A DNA stretch of 64,000 nt from Portunus trituberculatus (taxonomy: Eukaryota; Arthropoda; Malacostraca; Decapoda; Portunidae): contig NC_059278.1 in the NCBI RefSeq assembly GCF_017591435.1, forward strand, positions 13,162,456 to 13,226,455. The letters are read 5' to 3'. The translations under genes and the position numbers were made by a program. The notes beneath the pieces are model-generated. The model saw only the letters and a list, made by a program, of their open reading frames with translations, was not told where the DNA came from and searched no databases. Positions 1 to 13,019 of this stretch are shown here, piece after piece; positions within the stretch are counted from its first letter, which is position 1, and each line of letters opens with the position of its first letter.

Positions 1-1368
1 TTATTTGCTAGCTCTAGTCATCATATTTGCATTAGCATTGCTTATTTTTTGCCTGGCAATTACTAGCTAGCTTTGAGCTAGCTTTGATTTCTCAATAGGA
101 TGGATTCTTTACTTTATACAGCATCTTTCCAGTTAGTATGTCAAGGTAATTTCTTTAGCCAATTGAAAAACAAATCCTGTTGAATGTCCACTTTAAGTTT
201 AAGAATGCATTAATTCAGATTTAAACATAAAACCAGGGAAATCAGTTAATTGTATGCTTTTTATCAAATGGCTAATGTTTTACCAAGTAACAACAGGGAT
301 TGGTCCAGTACTTTATGCCATGAAAAGAATAATCCAATTGTAGGAATTAAGGTTTTCTTGTGATGAGAGCAGAACCTCAGATGTATGTACATCAAGGTGT
401 TTTTATGTGAATTAACTCAAGCTCCAGCTCCTACTCTTAAAAGGGAATAAATATTTGGTAAAACTTGCCAAGATAGCACTGAAAGTATTTATGAATTTTC
501 TATAGTATATAACCATGATGGAATACTGATATAACTGAGGTTCTGCTGGCAGTATGAAACAAGGAACTCTTTCACAGCCTTACCAACACCTACATCACTA
601 AGGTGTGTGAAGCAACCTACATTGACCCTCAGGAGGAGTGTCTGGAACCTCCATAATATATTTACCCCTGGGATATCTTGTATTCTCTTCATGTATGTTT
701 TGTATGATTTTCATCTTCAGTGTTTCATTTGATGCTCTCCCATTGGAAGAGAATAGAAGCCTTCCTTAGAGAAAAGAACATTATGTAATCCAGCCCTGAT
801 TGGTAGTATCTAAGTTTGCCATGACCCAGCAGTAGCCGGGTCATGTCACCGGTAACAAGGTCAGGTAGCCAGGCTCTAGAGGGGGCCATGAAACAGGTAA
901 TACCAGCAACGCTTGTAAAATTGTCTTGGTTGGTTGTCAACTAAATATCACTTAACTGAACTCTCCTAACAACTTGGTTGCTTTATTTACCAGTAATGTT
1001 TACAGCATGGAGAGGAAACATTAAGATTTCCTTTTGGTGTTATGGTGTAAAAATGGCTGTTCTTCTTGTGGCAATCTATTTTACTTCAATTTTATTCATG
1101 AAAACTAGTGGCTTTTAAGTTATTTGCTGAAAATGACGGTCTGCCTATTTATGCTTCACCCCTCTACAAGAACCCTTTTTCTGGAAGGGGCAGAAGTGCT
1201 TGCTGGTCAGATGAATTGCTTCCAAGGTGGTGAGTGCACCTGACAGTCTAGTTGTTCCTGGGAAGTTGATCAAGAATCATTGGGACATTGTATTAAAGTC
1301 CAAAGAGCAGACCACCACAAGCATGTCTCCTGCCATTAAGTTTCCATCCGTTTACCCTGCATGTACTG

Positions 1369-1369
<1 letters not shown>
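1..1369. other. Intron or 5' flank of Patronin, AT-rich
   Basis: No exon with both splice sites and a recognisable product was found here. Only short unsupported reading frames are present. Because the Patronin message has no N-terminal calponin-homology domain in the window, this stretch is most simply an intron of that gene. Confidence 0.5.
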
Positions 1370-1440
<71 letters not shown>

Positions 1441-1442
<2 letters not shown>

Positions 1443-1731
1443 ACCTAGTTGTATTGTACAGAGTTTGTGCGGGGCTCATAGTGTCCTGTCTCCATGTCTC
1501 CATTTATCCTATTTTTCTTTAAAGTTATGCACATTATATGCTGCAACAACTTCATTATTCAATGCATTCCACTTTTCCACCATTCTGTGTAGAAAATGTA
1601 TTTTCCAATATCCTTCACACACTGCCTCATCCTGATCTTTACATGTCCTCTTGTCCTTCTGTCTTCTTCTGTCACCAGCACCAGGTCTTCTTTGTCTATC
1701 TTTTCAATGCCATTGACTATCTTCTACATTG

Positions 1732-1732
<1 letters not shown>
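1441..1732 (-). mobile_element. LINE family B, 3'-end fragment
   Basis: On the minus strand this ends in CTAGGTAAA followed by (AC)n, the same 3' terminus as the copies at 2261-2339, 60,850-60,944 and 61,900-61,969. The piece is 5'-truncated and both ends abut (GT)n. No intact coding sequence remains. Confidence 0.7.
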
Positions 1733-1780
<48 letters not shown>

Positions 1781-1783
<3 letters not shown>

Positions 1784-1824
1784 CACTTCACTGTTTGATC
1801 TGCTGCAGTCTCAGACGAGACAGC

Positions 1825-1826
<2 letters not shown>
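1781..1826 (-). repeat. Isolated 46-bp SINE 3' tail
   Basis: Identical over its length to the 3' end of the tRNA-Val SINE at 1883-1928, and bracketed by (GT)n on both sides. It is either an extremely 5'-truncated SINE or a local duplication driven by the flanking microsatellites. Confidence 0.8.
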
Positions 1827-1882
<56 letters not shown>

Positions 1883-1884
<2 letters not shown>

Positions 1885-2178
1885 CACTTCACTGTTTGAT
1901 CTGCTGCAGTCTCAGACGAGACAGCCAGACGTTACCCTACGGAACGAGCTCAGAGCTCATTATTTCCGATCTTCAGATAGGCCTGAGACCAGGCACACAC
2001 CACACACACCGGGACAACAAGGTCACAACTCCTCGATTTACATCCTGTACCTACTCACTGCTAGGTGAACAGGGGCTACACGTCAAAGGAGACACACCCA
2101 AATATCTCCACCCGGCCGGGGAATCGAACCCCGGTCCTCTGGCTTGTGAAGCCAGCGCTCTAACCACTGAGCTACCGG

Positions 2179-2180
<2 letters not shown>
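1883..2180 (-). mobile_element. tRNA-Val(CAC)-derived SINE with (AC)n tail
   Basis: Read on the minus strand from 2180, the first 73 nt fold as a full cloverleaf: 7-bp acceptor (two G-U pairs), 4-bp D stem, 5-bp anticodon stem around loop TTCACAA (anticodon CAC, valine) and 5-bp T stem. A box TAGCTCAGTGG and B box GGTTCGATTCC are intact. About 225 bp of non-tRNA body follow, ending in CAGTGAAAC and (AC)n. The long unrelated body and the microsatellite tail make it a SINE, not a tRNA gene. The intact promoter suggests a fairly young copy. Confidence 0.85.
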
Positions 2181-2260
<80 letters not shown>

Positions 2261-2262
<2 letters not shown>

Positions 2263-2339
2263 ACCTAGTTGTAGTTTTACAGGGCCTGGGCTTTATGCTC
2301 GTGTGGCCTCGTCTCCATATCTACACTTATCCAATTTTG
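2261..2339 (-). mobile_element. LINE family B, terminal 79 bp
   Basis: Nearly identical in reverse complement to 60,862-60,940, the 3' end of a LINE B copy on the other side of the window. Both share the stretch for GGATAAGTGTAGATATGGAG and the end CTACAACTAGGTAAA. Extreme 5' truncation; (GT)n on both sides. Confidence 0.8.
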
Positions 2340-2387
2340 TGTGTGTGTGTGTGTGTGTGTGTCCTTTGTCTTGTGTTGGGGATGAGT

Positions 2388-3195
<808 letters not shown>

Positions 3196-3601
3196 TGGGG
3201 AGAGTGGTATGGAAGATTCTCGACGCTCTTCCATGGACAACCCTTATGCAGCACAGTTGCGGCGAAAATCTTACATAGGGCCAGATCCCCGAGAACGGAC
3301 TCCCACACGCTCACCTAGACCGGATCTGCGTCGCATGAGCCTTTACCTCGAGCCTGGCTCCTGGCGCGCCGGCCACGACCTTGGGCTGCTCCCATCAGCA
3401 CCCCCGCGTCGCATCTCCATGGGCCCAGACTCTTTTACACCACCTTACAGGATGACAGATTCCCTCACGGAGATCCAGGGTGACATCCAGCGCCTCTCTC
3501 ATCAGCAGCAGCAGATTCAGAGCCTCATGCACAACGGAATGAACTCACCAGCCAGCCAAGCAATGCAGCAGCCACCTGGACAGTTTTACCTCCATGACCA
3601 G
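3196..3601 (+). CDS. Patronin: Patronin exon 1 of the window
   Basis: Acceptor TTGCAG before 3196, donor GTATGT after 3601. One base completes an upstream codon, then 135 codons; leaves in phase 0. Encodes a Ser/Arg-rich segment beginning near MEDSRRSSMDNPY and a short predicted helix with EIQGDIQRL and a Gln run, matching the region after the calponin-homology domain in CAMSAPs. Confidence 0.9.
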
Positions 3602-6403
3602 GTATGTTGTCTTGTATATCCACATTGAAAAAAAGGTCATACTCTTGATTGATTAGTGGCCAGAAGAGTACTGAAGGAGGCAAAGCGAGAGTAGCCTCTT
3701 TTAAGACTTACACTTATTGTTTTGTGTACATGCAGCAGCAGGGCAGTCCTGTGAGACGGCTATGGGGGCAGCAGCAGCCACCCGGTGACAGTTATGCCTC
3801 CATGTCTCCTGCATCTCGGCGAGCCCAGTGGGGTCCTGCCAGGTACTGTGCTGTGTTGAGTGCTAGTCAGTTATGCTTTCAGTCTATTTGTCCATGTCTT
3901 TAACTGTGTCAGTAGAGGAAATGTCATTTGTCAGATTAGCTTGCTGACATCATGTTTTATTCTAGCTATTAAGTGAATGACATGCTCACATTTGGTTGCA
4001 TGTGGGATTGGTAATTTCTTGCATGTTCAAAAAAATAATCAGTCATGTTCTGTCAATCTTTTTGGTCTGTTTTGTAATTAATGGACTGAATTAGAAAAAT
4101 TCTTGATATCTAATTATATGTCTTTTGCTTCTTGGTCATTTCATCAGTTATTTTCACAACACTTCTGAGCAGCCAGTATCTTATCTAATAAAACAAAACT
4201 TTCCTTTTATGAACACAATTTAAATTCCACAAGAGCAGTTTCCTTATCCACCCGTCAAATTTATGCTATAGTGAGTGATGCACAAATGTTACACCCTTTT
4301 GGTGATTTGTCTCCTGAATTGTTTTGAAGTACTATCTATTATGTTGGCAGTAGTAACTTAGTTGTCATGTTTTGATATTAAATGCAGATTAGTAGCTATA
4401 TGTATGTAAAGGGGCATACATGTTGGTAAGTATTGGATGTTTAAAATGTATTCCTTTCCTTCATTATTTACACTTTGTTGCTGGTTTCTTTGTAAGTGTA
4501 CTCCAAATTATTCCTCTCTGCCTGCATTAATGATATCAGAAAATATGATGTCACATTGTCAGATGACTTTATTGTGGTCATAGTCTGAGGTCGAATTCTA
4601 CTACAAACTTTTCTTTCTCTCCCACAAAGTAATATTATTGTGGAATTGAGGTCTATTTTGTAAGGGTTATTTTTATGAACTGATTAAGTAGTTGCAGCAT
4701 GATCAGTAAAGTAATCTGCTCTTAAGAAACACCGAAACATAGCATTTCATGGTGTTTTCAGCCCTATAATCTGAAAATCTGTGAGTATTTCAATTTAGCT
4801 GACTGGAGCAGCTTGTCTTAAATTGGTAATGATGGTTGTAGTGATAGTGGTGTTGGTGTTAATTCTTCTTCCTCAATAGACTGGAACTTTCCTTTTTCCT
4901 GGACTCCTGGTTGAGATGCAGATGAATCAAGGTGATGCACTGAACACAGCATGTCAGTCAAGTACAACTCTCTAAATGAGCTAATAATGCATTCCCTTGG
5001 TACTCCACTAGACCAACTAAAAAGTCTCGGATGGACTCAGACCGGTGCAGCAGTTCATGTGAGGGCTGTGAGTGTGACTCCTCCTCCTGCTGTTGCTCCC
5101 CCAGCGAGAAACACCACAATGACAACTCTCTTTCCCTGTTTCCTGATGTGGTTCAAGCTAAGCATGGCCAGGAGGATGCCCACCTCAATGAAACTATGAC
5201 CATAATAAAACCTGACTTAGAAAAACACCCAGAGACGAAGACAAGTACCAGACCAGCCACTAGACATTCAGGACTTTTTCGTCAGCTGTCCGTGCTAATG
5301 AAAAATACCAAGAAAAAGCTAAAGTAACACTTAATGATTTGTAAACTCTATTCATTAGAAGTACTGACTTGCTGATGGACTGTGACATTGTAGTGACTGA
5401 ATAAACTGATTGCATCTGCTAGTTGTTACAAATGCCACAAAATACCTTGTTTTGCTGCAGTGGCTGCCCTTTGCTGTTAAATAGATTGATCCAGTATGAA
5501 TGGTTCTGATTGAGGGTTTGAGAAGGTGTGACCAAAAGACATAAACAGTATGCATGCTTCCATTTGTGCATTCAAATGCTACTAATGATTTAAGTTATAA
5601 TATTTACCTTCATTATCAGTAGATTAACTTCTTTAGATGGCAATATATGCTTGACACAGTGTATACCTCAATAGTATTATCATATATTGAGGAGGGGCAT
5701 CCAAACAAAGTTCATAGGCTCATCATATAAAAGCAAGTCATTTGTACTTACTTTAGTCTAAAATAAAGATTTCCTTGGGTCTTTGTTACCTGTTTGACTC
5801 CATTGTTCAATTTAGAACAAATTTTGTATGCAATAATCCACCACACTGAAAATTGTATTAGACTGATGTTGATGCCTTGGAAAAGACATTGAATAAAGTC
5901 AAGATAGTAGATGTTGGCTAAAACAGATAATATGTCAAGTTTAGCTGAAGCAACATTTATAGTTAGATAGTTCCAAGAGAAGTTTCATAGGAGGAAAAAT
6001 GGTTGTATTTTCTGCATATTGCCTTTAAAATGCTTTATATCAGATCACCTTTTAAGAGTAATTACTTGTGAAAGTGAACATAGGCCTGCTGGCAGTTTGT
6101 CTAGGCTATCCATTTTTGGATAAGATATTGGCTTGGAATTTCTGGAGAACTGAAATCTAATGATGTTATAATCATGATATCTGACTGTTTAGGGGGCCGC
6201 CGTGGTACAGTGGATCCGTGCGTGCTTTGGGATCCGAGGGGTCTCCAAGCGCACGGGTTCGAATCCTATCTACGGTCTGAGTGTAGGTTGGGCTTCCTCA
6301 CTCGGGGCAATGGTTTCCTAGCGGGTGGGCTTTGAAATAGGAGGTACCCTTAATAAGTATCCCATTTAGCCCATAAATTCCCGTGAAAAGCCCACATGAT
6401 ATA

Positions 6404-6434
<31 letters not shown>

Positions 6435-9400
6435 ATGTGAAAGTGACATATCAGAAAGAGTTGAGGGTTTTTTTAATAGTATTAAAAATCCACAGGCTGA
6501 GGAGTAGATATAAAATGAAGGTGATGATAAGAGTTGGAGATGATATAACCTTGGCAAGAAGTGATATTTAGCCTTGGCCATTATGTAAGTGGGATGTGGG
6601 GAATTAATTTCATTATATGCATGAGGTGGTGAGTGGATAGACAGAAGGTGCTATGAATGCTTGGTGGTGTAATGGTAGCTGAGCTGTACAGTGGAATTCT
6701 AGAATTTGATTCTCATAGTGTCCTGATAAATTATGTGATCTGAAGCATGAATTATTGGAGGGCATTGAACAAAAGCTAATTTTGTTGCACAAGACATAAG
6801 TGAGGTAACATTCAGAATATATAGAGAACTTTCCTGTGTATGAATTATAGTCTGTAGTAACATTGAGGCATTTGAGTGGGCTTGAGTTTGAAGAAAGAGG
6901 TAAGTGTGCATAACTTATGACAAAAGAAAGATTCAATGTTTTAACTAACTAGAAGATATAACCAAGAATGCCTAGTAATTGTAATAAGAGTAATAACAGT
7001 GAAATTAAAAGTTGTTAGATTAGTAGTGAATTATGATTATTTATGAAAGCTGCACCGTATAAAGATGTCAGTGGAATGAATGGTCACATTGAGAGAAACA
7101 TGACTTGTGGTCCATAAGAAAAGTTTAGATGGGAAAATTTTATCTTAAGAGAGAAAGGTCTCATAGGAGATTAGATTTTTGGGTGAAGCAGTATACATAT
7201 GAAAGGGATGGTGCTGGAGGACTTGAGTTAGATTATCTTTTCTATGGCCATTCGTTTAGGGATACTCTCGAAAGCAAGTAGTTGTCAGAGAGATAAAGAG
7301 AGAGAGAGAGAGTGCTAGACTGTGATGAGGAATTGAAAAAAGATAAGCACAGTATGAAGATTCAAGTTATGATGAGTCAATGAGCATTTTGCCAGTAAGC
7401 ACATCCATCACAATGGTCACTTATATTTTTCATCTAGTCTTCAGCTTCTTCTCATATTAACCATAGGTTATTAGTTTGGTGAGGAGTGTTTGGCAACAAA
7501 TCGACTACATAAATTTGGTCTTGATTATATTCCTTCTGTATGGTGTATTCACCTAGCAGAAAATAGGCACTGGACAAAAGCAGCAGAGGTGTAACTTTGG
7601 GAAGCTGGCCTAAGCAAGCATGGTGTGGTGTGTGGCTTGTCTTCCAACTTGACCATGAGTCTTTGCCTTGTAATGGAATCCTTTGGGTTGATAATGATAA
7701 ACATGAATATGTCCATTAATTTATGGTAAATTTTCAATACTTCTGGAACATTTCTGGTAATGATAATAACAAGTTATTTGAAGTTAGTTACATTATTCTT
7801 CACCGAACCTGAAACATACCTAATGAATGAGGTCTTGCAATTATGTCCTTAATTTTCCTGACATTATTGTGGAGATACTACATCCATGTAGACCAGAAGT
7901 GTATTACTCCAAGGAAATGTTCATGAAAGATTCTCAGGCTAAGACCAATGCCATAGAAATGATTAAATAGCCACTAAGACCTTTCCCATATTTACATCAT
8001 AACCACACCATACAGATCAACGATATGATCACACTACCTGAATAGCACACAGGTGGTGAAGATACAAGTTGATGCCATACTGGAAAGTTTGTATCTTTTT
8101 CATTGGAGATCCGGTGATGTTATGAAACACTTCTTTTCTCATTGAATATGAATGAGATACCCCTGAAATTGGGTGATTGATTCCATTATTATTAACTTTA
8201 TTTGGAATATATGTGTATTGTGAGCTCAAGCACATCATGTTGCTATTCCTTTTAGTAGTTCCTTTTAGTAGACTTTGCAGAAACGTGATATGAGTTTCAT
8301 TGTATGTTATGCTCCACTTGCATGAGGCTGAAAGGTTTGGACATGCAATTAAGGACCTATCATGAGAGACCAGCTGATTGATTAATTGATTGACAGATTG
8401 GGAAATTTTAGTAAACAAATAGATAGGCAAGCAGGCAGGCAGGCAGGCAGGCTAACAGAAGGCATATGGGGAGGGAGAGAAAAAAAGTGCTGGTGTTTGA
8501 TTTTCCCCTTAATCCAGTCCCATGCTTTATTTAATTATTGTTGTTGACTTTTCTAGGCCAATGATGCCTCAAGGGGACTACATGATGGCCCCACAGCACC
8601 CAGGCTACTACCCTGGCTACCAGATGAACCACATGGGCCAGATGCCACCTCAACCCCCAATGCCCTCAGCTGCTGGCCAGGGCTTCATGCTGCACGGTCA
8701 GCCTCAGTCCCTCCCCCACCACAATATGTACCAGAATGGACAAGGTTACTACAGCCCAGAGCACCAGTATAGAGGTTATCCTTCCACTGCACAAACCTAT
8801 GGCTCCAGTAAGTTGACTCTGGTTTGTAAGGCAACCTCTGCTACAGGATTTATTTTAACATAAGCTATGTATATTATTTATAATCACATCAACACCTTCT
8901 ATCCAATTATATTATGGAGATGTTTATTGTCCAAACTGTAGGCAAAATATTTATATAACCATTTGCATTTCTTTAAACTCCCTAGCTTGTTATGTACGTT
9001 ATTCAGTGAATATCTCCAGTACATGATTGCATTTCAGGTGACCAGCAGAGACAGATGGGGCAGACTCCTCCCTTCAGATTACACAGGGAAGGTGGGAGTA
9101 GTGGTGGTGGTGAGAGTTGGGGAGGAAGTGGGGGAGACAGTCGGGGTCCCAGCAGCCTTAGATCCAGTGCACAGTCATCTCCAAGCAGACAGCCTATGCA
9201 GCGACAGCAGAAGTCCCCTAGTCCTCCACGGCAGCCTCTCATCTCCCACCACGCTCCTGTGGCTGCCCCTCCTCCAGATGACATGGAGCCACAAAGTGTC
9301 TCCTTCATTAACTCCACAGATGATCAGAACAGTGAAAATCAAAGAGATGACAGTGATATGAATGATAAATTTAAGAGATTATCCATCACCTCTGGCAGTA

Positions 9401-12400
9401 AAACTTATCGTATCTCTCATGAGCCTGGTTCACCAACCAGACCAAGCTTGGGGGTCAAAACATACAGGGTTCCCACTAAGAGAGGGACACCAGTCATTGA
9501 TTATGTTGACCTTCCTCAGCCTGCTCCCCCACAAAGGTCACGGACTCCACCTTACCACCAAGATAATGGCAATGAGGATGATGATGAACTAAATATTAAA
9601 GCTGAGCCTCTCCAAGAAGGTGTTAAAGGTGACAAAGGATTTTATATTTCTTTTGATAGTGACTCAGGGCCTCGGAAACCAAAACCACAATTGCGAAGCA
9701 AAAAAATGTCTCGGAAAAATTCCAGTCCTTCTACACCAGCAACAACACCAAGCAAGGAAGATCTTCCTGTTATACCTGTAAGTGTTACTGCTTTGCACAG
9801 TTATTCTCTTTTATTTAAAGCTAGTATTTGTCACTGCTTAATGTAATTCATTGTTTTGTTTTGTTTTGTTTTTTCTCACCAATATTACAAGTAATTAACT
9901 AGGAATGTTTCTTAAAAGTCTAATACCCTGTCTTGTTATATGCATCCTTTGTAGTAATAATTGTCATTGTTCCCTTGCCTAACAAAACTTAGGCTATGCA
10001 TTAATGCATGTATGTGTGTGCGTGTGTTCACTCAGAACCGACCCAGTCGGACCTCCAATGACTCCTTAGACCACCACCATGGCAGCATGACCCCACATAG
10101 TAGCCCCAGCATGGCCCAATGTACTTTTGCTCCCACTAGTCCAAAGTCAGACATGAAGGGTGGCTGGCCACCACCACAAGCCAATGGGCTGGTCCATAAA
10201 CCTCCCTCTGAACCTGAGAGAGAGGAGGAGCATGAAGCTGCTTCCTCACAGCCAGAGGAAGTGACTACCTTATCTAATAAGAGCAGAAGCAAAGAACCAA
10301 GTGCTGCTATGGCTTTAGTCATTGGAGAAGACATAGCTGACGCCGAGAATGTAAGTATTCTGTGTGGAAACAACCATCTTACTATCAAATATTCAGGTAA
10401 TAAGTATTTCACTGATTATTGTACATTGTGAAAATTGCTTGGTTGTCAAGATTTGACTTTAGTAATACATTAAGTAATTAAATATTTTATAAGTTATAAG
10501 TTCACATAAAAAATTGGGAAGGATACCTATGACTTAAATTCAGATTTACAGCATAAGAATTGTCAAAGTTTATATAATTAGTTCTGAGTATTCATGTAAT
10601 TATGATCTCAGTCTATGTTGTAATATTCAATATTATTGACTAACACACATTGTGCCCATGTGAAGACTTTCTTACTCAAGGAATCCATTACACATACCAA
10701 ATAGTTTCCCTGAGATTTGATGAACAGAAACTTCAATAATGTTGACACTGCCAGCTCATTGAATCAACCCTTCAGTTATAACAATAATTGTAGCATTCCT
10801 TTGAGTTTGCAAACAATAAATGTTACTTTGTAAGCATTGTCTAGGCACTTGCATTTGTAAGTAATTTGATTTCCTCAATCAAGCATGCTGCTGTACTGCA
10901 ATGTTAGCTCATTAACTTGCTTGACATGTACCTAAGTATCCTACTACGGATAAAGATTATTGTCTCTGAAATGTTGCATTGCCTAACCATGCTTTTCTTT
11001 TTATAAGTGTAACTTTGTAATATGAAATTATGAAAGTTGAAGTACTGACAAAAAAAGTAATGAATAAGCAAATGAAATACAAGCCACCAAGGAGACCATT
11101 TACTAAATAATGCAAAGAGGATCAGGTGCAGTGGATATCAAGAGGATTTCCACCAGTGTAAATGTAACAGTAGCGCACAGATAAGACCCCAGTCCACCTC
11201 AGAGACTTCTTCCTTATAAAAAGTATAGTAGTTTTAATATTTAGAGTTATCAAAATTTTTCCATACGAGCACATGAAAGTTTTTTGCATAATGTGATTAA
11301 CATATTATGTTAGACAATGGATATCAGATCGCTAAAAGTCACAATTAGTTCTGTGTATGCATTCACTGTAAAATAGTATTTAATTTTAAATTAGCTGATC
11401 CTCTGACTTAACCAGTCTGCAAAAGTAAAGTAATCAGTTTTATGTTTTTGTAGAAGTAATTGAACCCCTTTGTGAAAAAAATCTTGGTTGTTTGTGTCTT
11501 ACAATAAATCGGTTTCCTTGCCGATTAATCAAGTAAGAAATTAATACGTAGCTGAAGTTTGACAAAGAATTAATGGAGAGGTTACTGACCCTGGACTACC
11601 ACCCTAGTCTAGTGCATCCGAGATGGAGAAGAAGAAGGAAAGGCTGATGATGCTGTCCATGAAGCGCAAACAGGAACAGGAGGAGGCCAGATTAAGGAAG
11701 GAGATGGAAGCTCAAGAGAAGAGAGAAGCAGAAAAATTAAAAGAGGAAGAAAAATTGCGGAAAAAGGAAGAAGAGAAAGCTCGGAGGCAAATGATTCTCG
11801 AGAGATATAAAATCAAGAAAGCCATGGAAGAGGCTGAGAAAGAGGTAGTACCATTATTCTATTTAGATTTGTAGACTGTCATTTATTTACACACAGGAAT
11901 GGAACTTGCACTCTGTTACACATTGAGAATTTGAGAGTTTAATGTTTGGAGGAGCAAGACAGACAAGGAAGTTGGTGAAGTAGACCTCCTAGGACACAAA
12001 AGTATTAATGATAAAGAAAAAGTTTTAGTGGTGAGTTAAAAACAAAATTTTATTATAATGTGAGATGCTTTAGATCTTTGTGAAACTCACTGATATGAAA
12101 TGCAGAAAAGGTAAGAATGGAAAGCTCATGCTATGTTCATTAACACAAATTACATAAATCTCTTAGCTTAGATTATTTCTATATCTTAGCAAATTTTCTA
12201 TTCTGCATGGCACTGCCTGAGACATTGACCTAAGCATGTAATGCATCAGTGTTTAAAACAGTACCTAGCTGCAGATATGCATTCCTTTCCCGTCAATTGT
12301 TAAATACATCGTAATAAATTATAATTAAGCCTTGAGAAAAAATCAATTTGCGTAAATATTAAGGTAAAAATCAATTTGTGTGAGTATACAATGTAATGAC

Positions 12401-12987
12401 CACAGTGTTAGCAAGACTCCATATGAACCATGTTTAACATAGATTTTGTGCTTGTATTTTGATTTGGCTTCCTTGGCATCTTAAAGTAGCATCTTGTTTA
12501 TTACTGCTGTAGGTAAGTGGATGCTTTAGGTATTATGTACACACATGAGGGATAATGAGCTACGTGTCCTCAGGCTTGATGTAGTGAGAAAGATTTACTT
12601 CAGAAGAAAACTTTGAGAGGAAGTGACAGGACTGGTGAGTATGTGGCAGATCAACTATCCTTTATTGCTTGATTAAAAGAAGATGGCAGGTATTGTTGTG
12701 GCTGTAGTGACTTAGAATTACAATGCAGTCTTTATTTGTAGGGTCGCTACTATGAGCCTCCCCCTGGCATGAGCCCAGACCCACCAAGTTCCTCCCACGG
12801 TAAGCCATCTGTGAGACTAAGAAACAAGCCACCTGGAGGAGGCGGAGGGCGGCCCCGGCCTAAGACTATGGCCGGCTCCTCAGTGCCAGATGTCACTGAT
12901 GAGATGATGTATCCCAGTCATAGCAAGAAAGGCAGCACCCAGAATATAGCTGGGGGTAAGTTACTGTCAATTCACAGTGCTTGTTAT

Positions 12988-13019
<32 letters not shown>

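Noticed and set aside
2101..2180. A functional tRNA-Val(CAC) gene
   Set aside because: The cloverleaf is intact, but it is followed by a SINE body and (AC)n tail and lacks a terminator-like T run, so it is the head of a SINE.
8029..8430. 133-codon minus-strand frame in a Patronin intron
   Set aside because: AT-driven composition, Ser/Asn/Ile-rich, no motif, no splice or promoter context.
11613..11622. Second acceptor (AG at 11,611-11,612) for the coiled-coil exon
   Set aside because: Would shift the frame; only the AG at 11,606-11,607 is in phase.
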